Below are positions 12,166 through 23,690 of a stretch of 64,000 bases of DNA, piece after piece. Positions within the stretch are counted from its first letter, which is position 1; every line of letters begins with the position of its first letter. Under the pieces are notes generated by a model that had not been told where the DNA came from, ran no database searches, and worked only from the letters and a program-made list of their open reading frames with translations. A program made the position numbers and the translations under genes. Source of the stretch: Terfezia claveryi (taxonomy: Eukaryota; Ascomycota; Pezizomycetes; Pezizales; Pezizaceae); assembly GCA_015179025.1 (NCBI GenBank), contig WHUX01000098.1, positions 124,001 to 188,000 on the forward strand, given 5' to 3'.

Positions 12166-13692
12166 ATATCTGGGGTAGCACTAAACTAGTGAGGCTTGGC
12201 CTTAGCACGAGAAAAGTTGTAGTATCAGAACTCCATTAGTAATTTGCGCAAGAAAAGGCGCCGTTGCCATACAAAATTTGTGTGTAGAAAAAGGTTTGGC
12301 GAACTACCTATATCTAGCCTCGTACCCCAGGTTAATATATTGTAGTGTTCGTGACCTCGCAACTTGGACAACAGACTGGTTACTACGAGGCTAACCTATA
12401 TCTCAATACATCGAATATGGTGTCGCTGCACCGCCAGCTGCAATAAAAGCACAAAGTTGGTCAGGCATAGTGCGAATCAGTCCCCGCAAGAGATCTCCAG
12501 TTATTTCCTTCAATATAGCCTGAGCTGCAAATCTGCCAATATTTCTCTATCCGAAATCCTTCCATTCATTTCTCCCAATTCTTGCTCAATATCCCCATAT
12601 TGCTAAAAGTGTGCCTTTTGCCTTTATTTTATCGGAGGGCGAGAGAATATCCGACAGTGTAGAGTTGTGAGAATGAAAGAGCAGAGTGTGGAATAACTAC
12701 TAGCCAAGTACATATGTAACGCCATCTATGTGTAGTTAGGTACCAAGGAGAGAGTGCAATAGCGTCAGAAGTTCTAGCTAGATTATTATCTTGTCCTGAA
12801 AAATCAAACTTCCATCTGTGTACTGAGACACCTAGCACACCCAAGAACTCTAAATATAGGGGGGGGGGGGGTAAATGGGAGAAGGGGGGCGTTAATTGTC
12901 AATTTCTACGGTATCACAGATCAAAATAGCCCAAATCAATGCTAGCCATGAGTTGGTAATCCTGCATACCTACTTGATCGTCACAATCTGTAGCAAGTCA
13001 CAGGACACTAACTGATGTGATACCATTCTCATTGGATGTATCATACCCAAGTAACAATTAAGCTTATCGAAGACGTATGCAAGCTGGGTAGTTTAGTTTC
13101 TAAACCTATCGGAGGGAGTCACGTTTACCCCGTTTACAACTAAAATTACAACCGATAACCGCACAAGGCTCAAATAGCTAACCTGTGGACATGGCATTAT
13201 GTCTCATACATAGGACATGACCTGCCTGGACAATGAAGCCGAATTAGGATAACGGCTTGTGGAACAATGTTGCTCGATGCAAGCTAGGGCTGTTATGTAT
13301 GTGTATGAGGTTACACTCTAGATTGATCGTTGGCCATCTCGATTTCTTAGTGATTGCGGTTGATATAATCGTTACGTCATTTCATTGTCTATTAATATTA
13401 TATACGAGCTCAGCAATGGTCTGGAAGTCCTTCGGCTGTTGATATGCAGGCCTGTAATTGTGAAGTTCTTTAGCTTTCGCCCAAATCCGACTATAGCTTT
13501 ACTTAAATACATAGGATTCCCCACCTGTGGAAGCCAACTGGAGGAACCAGAACAACGACATCATATCATTCGTTTCACACTTTATTTGGGGCTCAACACT
13601 TACTTTCGCTACATCCAAGTCAAGTGCCAGATTGATACTGAGAGTTGAAATTTGGAGCTATAGTTTTCGGTTAATTTAGAGGCCGATAAAAA
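12166..13692. other. Intergenic; upstream region of the Cys-repeat gene
   Basis: No gene recognised. A poly-G tract lies at about 12859-12871. Short frames at 13257-13648 show no family features. The last 200 bases, with a TTAAATAC block near 13503, are the likely promoter and leader for the gene at 13693. Confidence 0.5.
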
Positions 13693-14673
13693 ATGCAGCA
13701 CAAGGCCTTTTTCGTCATTCTGGTCCTCGCCTTGGGGGCCACAGCTGCCCCAGCAAACAGATGCACTGTGAAACCGAGAGAAACAATCACCGTCACTGCT
13801 AGTGCTTGCGACACTCAACTCTGCGTGGACAATGTTAACTCTTGTGGTGAATGGTATGGGGGATGCTTCCTGGCTCCTGAATGCGGTGGAACCTGGCCAA
13901 CTTTCACCGTCCCCCCATGCAGCCTTACTGTCACCCCGACACCAACGGAAACAGTATACTCAACCAGCATATGTGATATTAACATCTGTGCTGATTACAT
14001 CAATGAGTGTGGTCAAATGTATGGTGGCTGCTTTCTCGCTCCTGAATGCGGTGGAACCTGGCCAACTTTCACTGCCCCCCCATGCAGCCTTACTGTCACC
14101 CCCACACCAACGGAAACTGTATACCCAACCAGCATATGTGATATTAACATCTGTGTTGATTACATCAATGAGTGTGGTCAAATGTATGGAGGCTGCTTTC
14201 TCGCTCCTGAATGCGGTGGAACCTGGCCAACTTTTACTCCACCCCCGTGTACAACTTCATCTCCTACGTGTACCTATAGCATCTGTGCCGATTATCTGAA
14301 TTCCTGTGGTATTCCTTATGGAGGATGCTTCCTTGCCCCACAGTGCGGTGGGCAATGGCCAACATTTACAACTCCTCCGTGCCCCACTCAAACAGCTGTC
14401 ACCTATCCTACCGATTGTCAACTGACGAGTACAATCTGCACTGACCGCTACAATCCTTGCGAGCCACAAAATATCGGGACCTGTTATCTCAATCCTAAGT
14501 GCGGTGGGACAACTCTCGAGCCTCCGAATACGGTATGCAGTGGGACGACCCCTCCTTCAGTGACAACAACTAGGAGTGGCTATGAGAAGGTGAAGAGAGT
14601 AGTGGAATGGTATACTTGGACAACAACCATCCCCCAGGTGACACCAACCATCAAGTGGGACTATGGACTGTGA
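13693..14673 (+). CDS. Secreted protein of five six-cysteine repeats
   Basis: A single-exon frame of 326 residues. Residues 1-20 form a signal peptide (basic start, hydrophobic core, ATAAP). The mature part holds five repeats at about 39-76, 94-131, 149-186, 193-230 and 242-282. Units 1-4 share the spacing C-x4-C-x6-C-x6-C-x5-C-x11-C with the core YGGCFLAPECGGTWPTF; unit 5 is looser. Units 1-3 recur every 55 residues, separated by a Thr/Pro linker (SLTVTPTPTETVY) likely to be O-glycosylated. The even Cys number in each unit suggests three disulphides per module. The ~60-residue tail is Thr-rich and ends WDYGL, with no GPI or membrane signal. Repetition at DNA level is high, implying recent duplication or homogenisation. 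A secreted effector, adhesin or wall protein is plausible; no named family was recognised. Confidence 0.88.
   Translation: MQHKAFFVILVLALGATAAPANRCTVKPRETITVTASACDTQLCVDNVNSCGEWYGGCFLAPECGGTWPTFTVPPCSLTVTPTPTETVYSTSICDINICADYINECGQMYGGCFLAPECGGTWPTFTAPPCSLTVTPTPTETVYPTSICDINICVDYINECGQMYGGCFLAPECGGTWPTFTPPPCTTSSPTCTYSICADYLNSCGIPYGGCFLAPQCGGQWPTFTTPPCPTQTAVTYPTDCQLTSTICTDRYNPCEPQNIGTCYLNPKCGGTTLEPPNTVCSGTTPPSVTTTRSGYEKVKRVVEWYTWTTTIPQVTPTIKWDYGL
13915..14235 (+). repeat. Near-identical 165-bp coding repeats in the Cys-rich gene
   Basis: The DNA for unit 2 with its linker and that for unit 3 are almost identical over 165 bp, including silent positions (for example GAATGCGGTGGAACCTGGCC recurs exactly in units 1, 2 and 3). 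Units 4 and 5 are more diverged. Confidence 0.88.
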
Positions 14674-15108
14674 AAATGTCAAGAGACGAAGCGGAAGTAA
14701 TTTATTCAAATGAATATGAGTGCAATGTTATAATGTGGCAGTTTGCTTTATGCTTGCAGGAATGGGTAATGGCGGAACCAGTGGATATATGCAGGTATAA
14801 TTTCAGAATCAATTATTGGAGCACACTATAATTTTTTCTGTCACGTTCTTGATACTCCAAAGAAATATAAAATATTACCAAAAGCACTCACTATCGTGAG
14901 TAACGCAGACAGATATTAAGGTATATCTGTGCTTGCTACTACAAGATTTATGCTCAAGGAGCAAACAACATATTGACTTACCTATGTACGATAGGTGCGT
15001 AGAATATGGCTAGTCTATCACTTGGATATTTTTAGTAGATTGCGGGCCCCTGGCTAGTCCATCGGAATTTTTTTATGTGATCCCTAATCGACTGCAAAAT
15101 CATTCCCA
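14674..15108. other. Intergenic, nothing recognised
   Basis: AT-rich downstream region without recognisable features. Confidence 0.5.
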
Positions 15109-16790
15109 ATGGGTGAACTTTCCAATGCATACTTAACTATTCATCACGGCGACACACCCGGCACTGCAGATCAGGAATTCCCTTCACAATGTCTTCTCAT
15201 TGCGAGCTTGACAACATTAGGAGTTCATGCACAGGCCCAAACATCCACAGACACTCGAGGTCTAATATGTTTCTTTGACCATTTTCGAACAATTGTCTCT
15301 GAAGACACACTTTTCGTGGATGGCAGGGAATAGGTACCGAAGATACATTTAGGTCGAATGGGACCACAACACCGAGAGTTGACACGGCAAAGTACGTTCA
15401 CTATTTTTCTTCCACCATATGCTCATGGTCCACCAGGAGCTCTTTATGGCCCTCCTTTGTTCACTGGTGGGACAGAAACCTGGGACGCACCCATACCCAG
15501 AATATTTAAATATAATCCGCAAAACCGCACTTGGTCTAACAAACTTTTGCCGGCGGATGTAACCAGGGTGTCACAATCTCATGGTGTCACAATCTCATGG
15601 CCCAGCTCACCGCTTTTGGGGAGGTTGGACACTTGGTGTTTTGGTAATATTAGAGCAAGCATGTACCAAGCCGGATTGGATGGTCTATCTTGACAGATAC
15701 TTGAATACCATGACGGAGTATAGTTTCATAAACGATACTTGGGAACATCCACTTGCCGGATGGGATAGCAACAACAGTGGATGGGGAACTAATAAGCCTG
15801 GACTGAGTTGGAAACGAGGGGGGGGACTGCTATTCTGGCAGGTGAGGAATTTTGGAACAAGTTACCAGCTGGTGAGTGGAAAGGTCTATTTAATATTATT
15901 ACTTTGACCTTCTATCTCCAATAGAAAGTCAGTACCTAAGGTTGCGATGGACGCCATTAGAGCTCTATGAAGACTATCTGATTTATGATATTGCGAGCAA
16001 AACAACCGACATCCGACACTATCTCACCTGGTCGACGTGCAACTTGCTCAGTCATGGTTCTTTGCTGCCAACCTCTCCTCATATTAGATATAAAGTATCT
16101 TCTCTGGCATACTAGCCAACGAAATCCATTTGCTGTATTTATATGTTCTCTCTCTGCCAATCAGATCTTAATATGGACCCAACTCTACCTCCATCTCTAG
16201 GATTGCTTCACCTATGGATACCAATGCTCCCTCACGGGAATCAGAGCCTGGAGCCGTCGCTGGAATCGCAGTTGGTAGTGTTGCTGAGTTGCATTGGAGG
16301 CCTTGCTTATATACTGCATCGTGCCTCGCCAAAAGGGTAAAAATGCTGGCAGTCATTCAGGGCTCAATGGAGTTCTAACAATCCTAGAGCAGAATTAGGC
16401 GCTGGAGTACAGATCCAACTGTAAGATTACGAGGTTATGAGGAGAGGAGGAATCTTTGTTCAAGTAAACAAAGGCTTCGTATCTCGAGAACTATCTTAGC
16501 GATGGCTAAGGCTCGAGGTTTATGGTGTCTAGTGATCTATCTTCTTAAAAAATACGCAGTTGTCATCTTCTGATATAGACCGTCCTCACCCATCATTTTC
16601 TCTCCTGGGAATCCCTGCTAATCGTTACTTTACCATCTCTTCCTTCTCAGGCTTAGGGCGACCTGCTACAGGCTTAAGGCGGGAGTATTTCCCACACGAA
16701 CAACATGAGCTCGATGGGGACTACGAACAGGAGGTGATGGCAAAGCACATGGAGTATATTCATCTCTGCCTTGGGGGTCAAACAGAATAG
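15109..16790 (+). pseudogene. Broken secreted/anchored kelch-repeat protein gene
   Basis: The pieces of a fungal cell-surface kelch protein appear in order. They are a hydrophobic leader (LLIASLTTLGVHAQ, about 15198-15240), a first kelch strand (TIVSEDTLFVDG, about 15290-15325), a blade (LYGPPLFTGGTETWDAPIP then FKYNPQNRTWSN, 15440-15540) and a further blade (LNTMTEYSFINDTW, about 15698-15740). After the propeller comes the membrane-proximal stretch GAVAGIAVGSVAEL (about 16250-16290) and a tail with HEQHELDG (about 16698-16721). A TAG ends the first frame at 15331 and later blades lie in different frames, with no splice sites that would rescue them. A small duplication (GTGTCACAATCTCATG twice, 15569-15600) adds to the damage. 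Intact relatives have a six-bladed propeller outside the cell, one membrane helix and a short cytoplasmic tail; ligand unknown. Confidence 0.68.
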
Positions 16791-18619
16791 CCAGGAAATT
16801 CTGCCGACAGGCGCAATAGACGCTGGTACTTGAATCCCTTACATCTACCGGAGGGAAATGATAGAGCGAAGACTTGAAGGAGATAGATGTGTTTTCTTTC
16901 CTTTCATGTTGTTGAATAGACTAATATATGGCCCATGGGTCCTTGCACTGTCTCGTCGGACTATAGTACTTAACTGACTTCCTATCTGGCGGTTTACCTA
17001 CTGGCCCTCGACACCAGTATCTGCTACTATTTACCATTGCTGGAGGTGCGTCTCCTATGAATGGGAACTTATTGGGGGGCCTTCATGCACAAGATTTCTT
17101 ATGTTTTTTTGTAGGTATGGGCCGCCACCTTGCCTGGTCTACTCATTGGCTGGGTATTTATATTCCAAGCTAACAAGGATATTCCGCGATCTAGAGGGCC
17201 CCTCTCTTTACTTGTCCATAAGTATGGAATATTTAAGCTTAGTCAGACAATTCCTCAACCTTGGTTCATGTATTTATGGACAAAATGGACCTATTTCTTT
17301 TTGGTTTATTCAGATAGCATGCATGCCGGGGTGATGTTAGGTTGAAGAACTTCCTATTATCGACTGTCAGTATCATAGAGGGAGTAGCCTAATATACTAG
17401 CAAATTTATTTCCATCATAAAACTGGGCTGCTCTAATGTCGGTGTTAAGCTCAGGTTTAGCATAGGAAGGGAGATTGAATATCCTGCAATAAGGACAGGA
17501 AGTACAATCCATACATCTATTGTATAATTTCTTGGTGGTATGCAGGATTGGGAGAAGCATCAGAAGCATTTTCATATGGCTAATCTGAAATGAATTCTAT
17601 TGAACTGTAAGCACCCCCACTTTGATAAACTTGTGAGGGCATACGCCGTCCTTGCTAATACGGCATTTGCTGATTAGCTGAATAATCTTCTTCAATTTAT
17701 CAATATACCTCTATTTACGTCAGACCCATTCCACCCATCCCTCAATTTCCTTCTCGTTCTCTTTAACCTTTCTTGCATGTTTCGGTATTATTGCGGGAAC
17801 TATTTATTCGCTACCCAATACCGGCTCCCGGAAGGGTCAGGAATATCTTGTTGGTCTAATTACCTTTTGCTCGCACTCAGAAGCATTGGGATGATCTCCT
17901 TGACTGCTTGGGTAGCCATGGCGTGGTGCAGAGTGGGGAATTGATAATTTAGTAGAATTGATGAATTTAAGGTATATTGGTATTGTAGGACGATTGGGTA
18001 GCTACTCTACTGATCGCCTGTATATAAAAGAATGGAAGCCTTGCCGCAACATATGTGGGTGCTCAGGGTAGGATGCTGGCTGTGTTCTTTTCTAGCAAAA
18101 AGTGTAGACGTACTTGAAAGAATTCTCACAGAGAAACTTGCTATATGCCGTAGAGGATAATTGGAGCATTTCTTGGGAAATGTAAGCTTGGCAAAATGGT
18201 TCTATTACATCTGTTTCCCAACTTACGAATTGCTGGACAGTGTCGTTAAGTTTCCGTCAGCGTTGTTAATGTAGCTATGAGTCTGAATTCCAAACATGCA
18301 CTTAGAATTGTTTCCAAATTCAACATGATCACGTCATACTTTATGCAATTCAAACATAACTACTCTGTACATTTTCCCCTGAAATACAGGATTTTCGGAA
18401 AACGAGAATGCAAATATCCAAATATCCATTGTTGCAGTGAGGCGGGCCATGATAAGAGAAAAATTAGAGGGAAAGCGAAGAAAAAGGACTGCATGATGAA
18501 AACCTCATCCAACTGAAGAATAGCATAGCCTTCTTCCTAGCCTCATTAATCACCCAGATTTGATGACACTTTCTCCCTGCATCATTATACCTACGACCTT
18601 GACACTCGAAACTTCAAAT
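16791..18619. other. Intergenic, no supported gene
   Basis: AT-rich. Open frames at 17101-17345 are short and show no motif. Nothing else recognised. Confidence 0.5.
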
Positions 18620-19287
18620 TTACACGTGGTGTACCCCTCCCGTGTCCGCCATCGGAGTAACCTCGCTTCCGGCAGTTGACCTTGAAAACCTCTTGGTGGT
18701 GCCAGAGAGTCGCTGCTGATCTCGATTCTTCTTTGCCACCCATAGTTGCAGAAGCATAGTGAAGAAAAAGAGTATCCTGCAGCGTTACGTTCCCTTCTGT
18801 CAGCAACCACGTACATGCTTAAATGATCAACTCCGTCCTGGCAACCAGTAACTTACACTTGGATAACAACCAGAGCCGCCAATAATTGCACCAAGGCATT
18901 ATTCCTAGAACCCCGTGGACGCTGCCCTACAGAAGTCCGACCATAGTACAGCTTCTGCCACAACAGGTTGTTTCTTCCCCTCACATGATAATTATGCCGA
19001 AGGAGTCCCGCACTGGCCAAATATCCCACCCACAAGATGATGTCCAGCAATGTGGACAGGAGTTGCATCGAGAAGCTTAAAAAGTATAGGCCGATAATAG
19101 AGAAGGTCGTGAAAATTATGGCTAAAATCGAAAATATCAGTGGAACCACAGTCTCCCGGGCCCCGTGGTAGCCGAAGCTTCTAAACTGATGAATAAAGTA
19201 GGCCGTTACGGCCATAATGATGACCGCGAAGGACCATTGGAAGAAGCGGAGGACCCAGATGATTGATTTTGCGAGAGGAGAGATCAT
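18620..19287 (-). CDS. Four-TM MARVEL-like integral membrane protein
   Basis: Two exons, 19287-18857 and 18776-18620, with an 80-nt intron (GTAAGT ... CTGCAG, phase 2), give 195 residues. Using the downstream CTGCAG acceptor completes a fourth membrane helix and a hydrophilic tail; the nearer CTGACAG acceptor would destroy the helix. Predicted helices are at about 10-34, 46-70, 76-97 and 131-156. A basic loop lies between helices 3 and 4, and the tail (about 157-195) is Ser/Thr-rich and ends in HHV. Length, helix spacing and cytoplasmic tail fit the fungal MARVEL-domain group, whose members act in membrane apposition and vesicle or plasma-membrane organisation. Pairwise motifs in MARVEL proteins are weak, so the family label is an inference from topology. 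It stands alone; the nearest gene is over 1.8 kb away. Confidence 0.76.
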
Positions 19288-22278
19288 AGTGAGAAATTAA
19301 GTTAGGGCAATTATGACAAAAGCGATTAAGAGATATCTCGAAGAAGGAACGATGTACGTGAAATATGTGACAATGGGACTTACATTCAGCGACAAGGCCG
19401 GAGCGATCAAGTTATATCAACGGCGACAGCTGTAGCTTCTCTTGTGTAGAGGCAGTTTGTTATTAGCAAGAGTTCCCCTGCCTAGGTCAATAGAGGCCTA
19501 AAAGGTCTCCAGGGGAAATACAATGTGTTCAAGGTGACGAAGGTGGCTTGAAGCCACTGTGACACCAAACTATCGCCAACTGTCGATGCTCAGATTCAGA
19601 CTGACGGCATGGTGATGGCGGGTCATTCCTCCAAGTCAAGAGTAAGAATTAAGTTCTTAAGCTAGTGTATTTGTATAAGTAAGTATGTAGGTTACTGGTA
19701 AAGTATTAAGGTTCACAGATCAAAGTCTTTCTAGATAGTCATAATTTAAGAGTTATGCCAGTATTTAGTATAACTATTATGAATACAAATAAAATCTATA
19801 ATAGTACTTAAATAGGTAAGTATATAGGTTGCTAGTGAGACTAAGATCAAGGGATATAATCATATCAAGTCTTTATTTATAACTAATAATTCTTTACTTA
19901 CTAGTACTATATATACTTTACCAATAGTACTAAACCAGCTACTAATACTTCTTCTATAGGTATATATTCTTATTAAAGTACTTAGTCAGTTAGATAATCT
20001 TATTTATTTTTTTTCTCCTTTACTCCCACTAGCTTCCACTCAATTCTTGCTTAATATTATTAGTCAAACTAGTTAAATATTTGAGCATTACCTTAGGACT
20101 TCTTATAGGCTACTACTGCCTCAGATAGCTATCCTCCTTCCGTTTCTATGAATTTAATTTTAGTCTTCCGAGGTTTATAGCCTACATATTTCTCCGGTAC
20201 AACTAATAAAGTTTGTGCAGTACTGCAGTATCTAAACATACAAAAGTCCCTTCCGACAGGGTAAAAGGCGTTCCGTATATTGCAATTTGTAACCGTAGTA
20301 AGATTGGAATTCGGACCATTCCTAGGGCATTGGTATTGTACCAAAGCTGCGCTATGTTCCAGAACGCCGGAGAAGGTGAATCGATAATTAATCGGTTAGT
20401 ACAGCAGAGGGGTGCCAACGACGAACGTCAAGTTCACCTACATAAACGGCTAGTAGCTCGCGTGTATTGGTATTAAAGCCCAACGCCGGAGCATACCGGA
20501 CCGTGACCTTGTTATATAATACTCTCCAAATTTCCAAGTCCAGTTAGCTTGCTCGATTTGAGCTGGGCCTCTGAACGGCCTCAATCCAGAAAAGTGGGCC
20601 TCTAACACCACAATATTTATGATATACTGGACCTGCGCTAAAAGAAATTACACCCTCATATTTAGCCTAATTGGTACACGCCGGCAATTCGGCTGTTTAC
20701 TTAGATCAGAATCCACGTGCTCTCAGAACTAGATTCTTTGAGAAGAATATGGATGCATACGCCACTCTACAAGTTTTGCGGTGAGTAACTAAGTACCTGT
20801 GTATCCTGCATACACTGCATCCGCAATGGAATATGGTCCTCTCACAAACATAGCTAGCTACCCATAATGGTACCCTGATGTGATGTCGTCATGGTTAGCT
20901 AGGGTCGATTGCACCACGTGAAGTGGTGATGAAGGTGCTTTGGACATGAATATAATTACAAATTTTCATCCAACTTGCCTTAACTTCAAAAACAGCACTT
21001 TCCATTTGCCTAATGTAGCCTATGAAATCCAAGTCGAACTTGAACAGTTTGGGTAGCAGGGTAAGGAACATGCCTCGCTATAAAATAATCTCAAATCTGA
21101 AGTGTAGTCGTTTTACGTTGACGTGTTAACATCGGGGTTCCACATATACATGTCTTAGAATGTTAGAATGGTAGGGCTGGCCGAGAATACCTACTTAGGT
21201 GCCTACGTTTCCTCGCCTTCGGAATCAAACTGGGGAAATACAACCTGAGCGAGCATAGTAGGTACTCTAAGAAGAAATTATCGCAAGTTGTTCCGTGTCA
21301 GGAACCTGGTAGTTTCTTAATGTAAAACAATGGAGCAGATCAGGGTCCACTGGCACCTGTTCTTCATCACTAGTCACAGTGTTTCCTAAATTACAGCACC
21401 ACTTCAAGTTCTTCAAAATATTTTTGTACACTAATATCCATTCATACAGCATTAATCGAGGGTATGCCACAATATTTGAAGATTCAGAACACCTAGCGAA
21501 GAAAGTCTGTACCACATCCATTTGAACGAAAACAGTTGGGGGAATACAATATACGTCAGTAGGCTCATTTAGCGCAGCTGCACATAACTACGAAATTCTA
21601 AACTAAAAATCCACAATCTTGAAGATGGGTATGGAAATTGTGTGGAGAGACATTCGGAACGCTGACCTATTACTTACCCGCACCCAGTCATTGGACAATA
21701 CAGTAGCTCCGGAATTATCGTTCTATATTTTCTCGGTCTTCTTTGAATTGGTGAAAGGGGAACATTTTTGTAACGTGAGGAAGAATATATACCCACGGTA
21801 TCCCCAGGACTGCCGAGGTCTAACAGGGACAACTGACCGGAAAAGGGGAACTGACAATTTGCTTGTTGGGATCATAGGTTAACATCGTAGAAGAAGCATT
21901 ACCGAGGCACTGGGAACTTCCTCCCTTCTTCCTATCATTTATATAGATATCGGAATTCATTAATTTTCCTTTGGCTTTTCCTAACCCCCCAGCAAAGCCG
22001 TCTCCTACTTTCCTTTTAATATATAAGTGAAGTGCAAGAGAGGTGCAAAATATGCATAGCTTCTCTCTCACACCATGCTGTTTGCAAATGTGCAGCCATC
22101 GGTATTCAGGAAAAACACTTGTCTACAACAAGACCGACATTGCCGGGCTCATATCACGACCACAATACATTTACCAAAAGTTCACCCATTGCATCCGCTT
22201 ATACCATAACCAATTTCCCTCGTTAATTACCACCAATAATTCAGTCAAAGTGCTTCAGGACAGTATCACCAGCTGACC
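19288..22278. other. Intergenic with an AT-rich, probably RIP-degraded block
   Basis: From about 19660 to 20120 the sequence is strongly AT-rich with repeated TAGTACTA/AGTACTTA-like words, as left by RIP on an old transposon. Overlapping short frames at 20129-20476 (both strands) and 21267-22276 have no recognisable motif. The final ~200 bases are the likely promoter of the gene at 22279. Confidence 0.5.
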
Positions 22279-23690
22279 ATGAAGCCCGAAGGCCGCATAG
22301 GCTTTGAGATTGGCCTCGGTCTCCCATGTGTCATCCTCATCATCCTCCGTGCCTGGCTCCTCTCCCGCTTTAAGCAAGCACGTTTCGGGAACTCCGTCAC
22401 TAACGCCGCCTTATACCTTACCCTGCTATGTGTCATCGGCTGTAACGGCTGCAATATCTGGACCTCCGCAAAAATAATCAAGTACCGACATGTCGATGTA
22501 ATACGGGAGCAAAGTTCAGGTTTACCATTACCTCTAGTGAAGACAACGTTGAAGATTTCAGTTGCTCTGAAGTGCTTCTATGTCGTGGGATTGTATGCGG
22601 CAAAAGCGGCTTTCTTCGGGATTTTTGTGGAAATGGAGCAATATCTGGAGCGGAGGTTGAGAGTGTTTGTGAAAGTTGCGATTTGGGTGACTGTGGCGGT
22701 GTTTGTAGCTAACCTTTTGTTGACGATGTTGTGGTGTTTACCCTTTGATAGGAATTGGTATGTGGTCTCTCGATATCCGCTCCTGGACGTGGATCAGCCA
22801 TTGCTGATACTGATATCTCAATTTGCCTAGGTCAATGAATCCTAAAACTTTGTGTTCGAGTTTCCGGAGTATGATAGTGGCAGGATTTGGCACCGCGACC
22901 AATATATTGACTGATCTGGCGAGTGAGTGACTCCAGGGATTTGATTGAAATGAAATTAGAGAAGCTAAATCATATACTTCTTTCTCTAGTCATAGCCATC
23001 CCACTCTTCATCCTCAGGACCCTCCCGCTCCGCCGCCGAGAATTGTACGCAATTGCATTTATCCTCTTCCTCGGCCTCATCTGTATCGCTGCCTCCATAG
23101 TCCGCTTCGTCTTCCTCTGGGAATTCATCTACGCTGACGACCAGAATTTTCCCCCATCCCACGAAACTATTATCATCTATGCCTCTGAAGTTGAGGTTGT
23201 CATCGCCATTTGGGCTGGTTGCTTGCCTGCACTACGTGCTCTCCTCCGACACAACAGGACTTCAGTCTCTGGAAACGGTATGCCACCAAGTAGTTTTTCA
23301 AATAATGGACCAAATGATGGCTCAAGACCAAGATCTCGCAATACGCTGGGTATGGGGAACAGTGGGGCATTCTCACCTCAGCCTATAGACCCTGGCGATA
23401 GGGAGAATCATGTGATGGTACGGCGGCCGAGTTGGACCGGGAATCCAATAGTTGCCAAGGGGTTTGGATATGGCGGATATGACGCTGGAAGAGATGCTGC
23501 GGAAGTGGAGATGAAGCGGGATAGTAGCCGTCAGCAGAATAGCCGTGCGGGTGACTGTGAGAGACATAATGTTGGTGATGATATCGATCACAAATCTAGT
23601 GTTGACTCTGAGCGAGATGGCAGTGACTTTGAAATGAGGAATATTATACCACTGAGCCCTCGCCGGTCCCCACAGATCAAAATTAGATAG
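22279..23690 (+). CDS. Seven-TM fungal rhodopsin-domain (PTH11-related) receptor-like protein
   Basis: Exons 22279-22757, 22831-22922 and 22990-23690 give 423 residues. Introns are 73 nt (GTATGT...CCTAG, phase 2) and 67 nt (GTGAGT...CTCTAG, phase 1). Joining exons 1 and 2 restores the family signature WCLPFDRNW followed by a Cys ten residues on (KTLCSSF); exon 3 continues with helices 6 and 7 (IAIPLFILRTLPLRRRELY; EVVIAIWAGCLPALRALL). The seven hydrophobic helices occupy roughly residues 1-280; the ~140-residue C-terminal tail is Ser/Arg/Asp-rich and probably cytoplasmic. The topology and the CxPFxRxW...C motif match the large fungal integral-membrane rhodopsin-domain group that includes PTH11-type G-protein-coupled receptors. 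No N-terminal CFEM domain is present. Ligand and pathway cannot be told from sequence. Confidence 0.84.

Noticed and set aside
13257..13648. Short plus-strand frames ahead of the Cys-repeat gene as an upstream exon
   Set aside because: The signal peptide begins at 13693 in its own frame, so an upstream coding exon would misplace it.
18591..18806. Alternative second exon of the MARVEL-like gene using the CTGACAG acceptor
   Set aside because: It gives no fourth membrane helix, whereas the CTGCAG acceptor does and ends in a sensible tail.
20129..20476. Overlapping short frames on both strands
   Set aside because: No recognisable domain; probably the edge of a degraded transposon.
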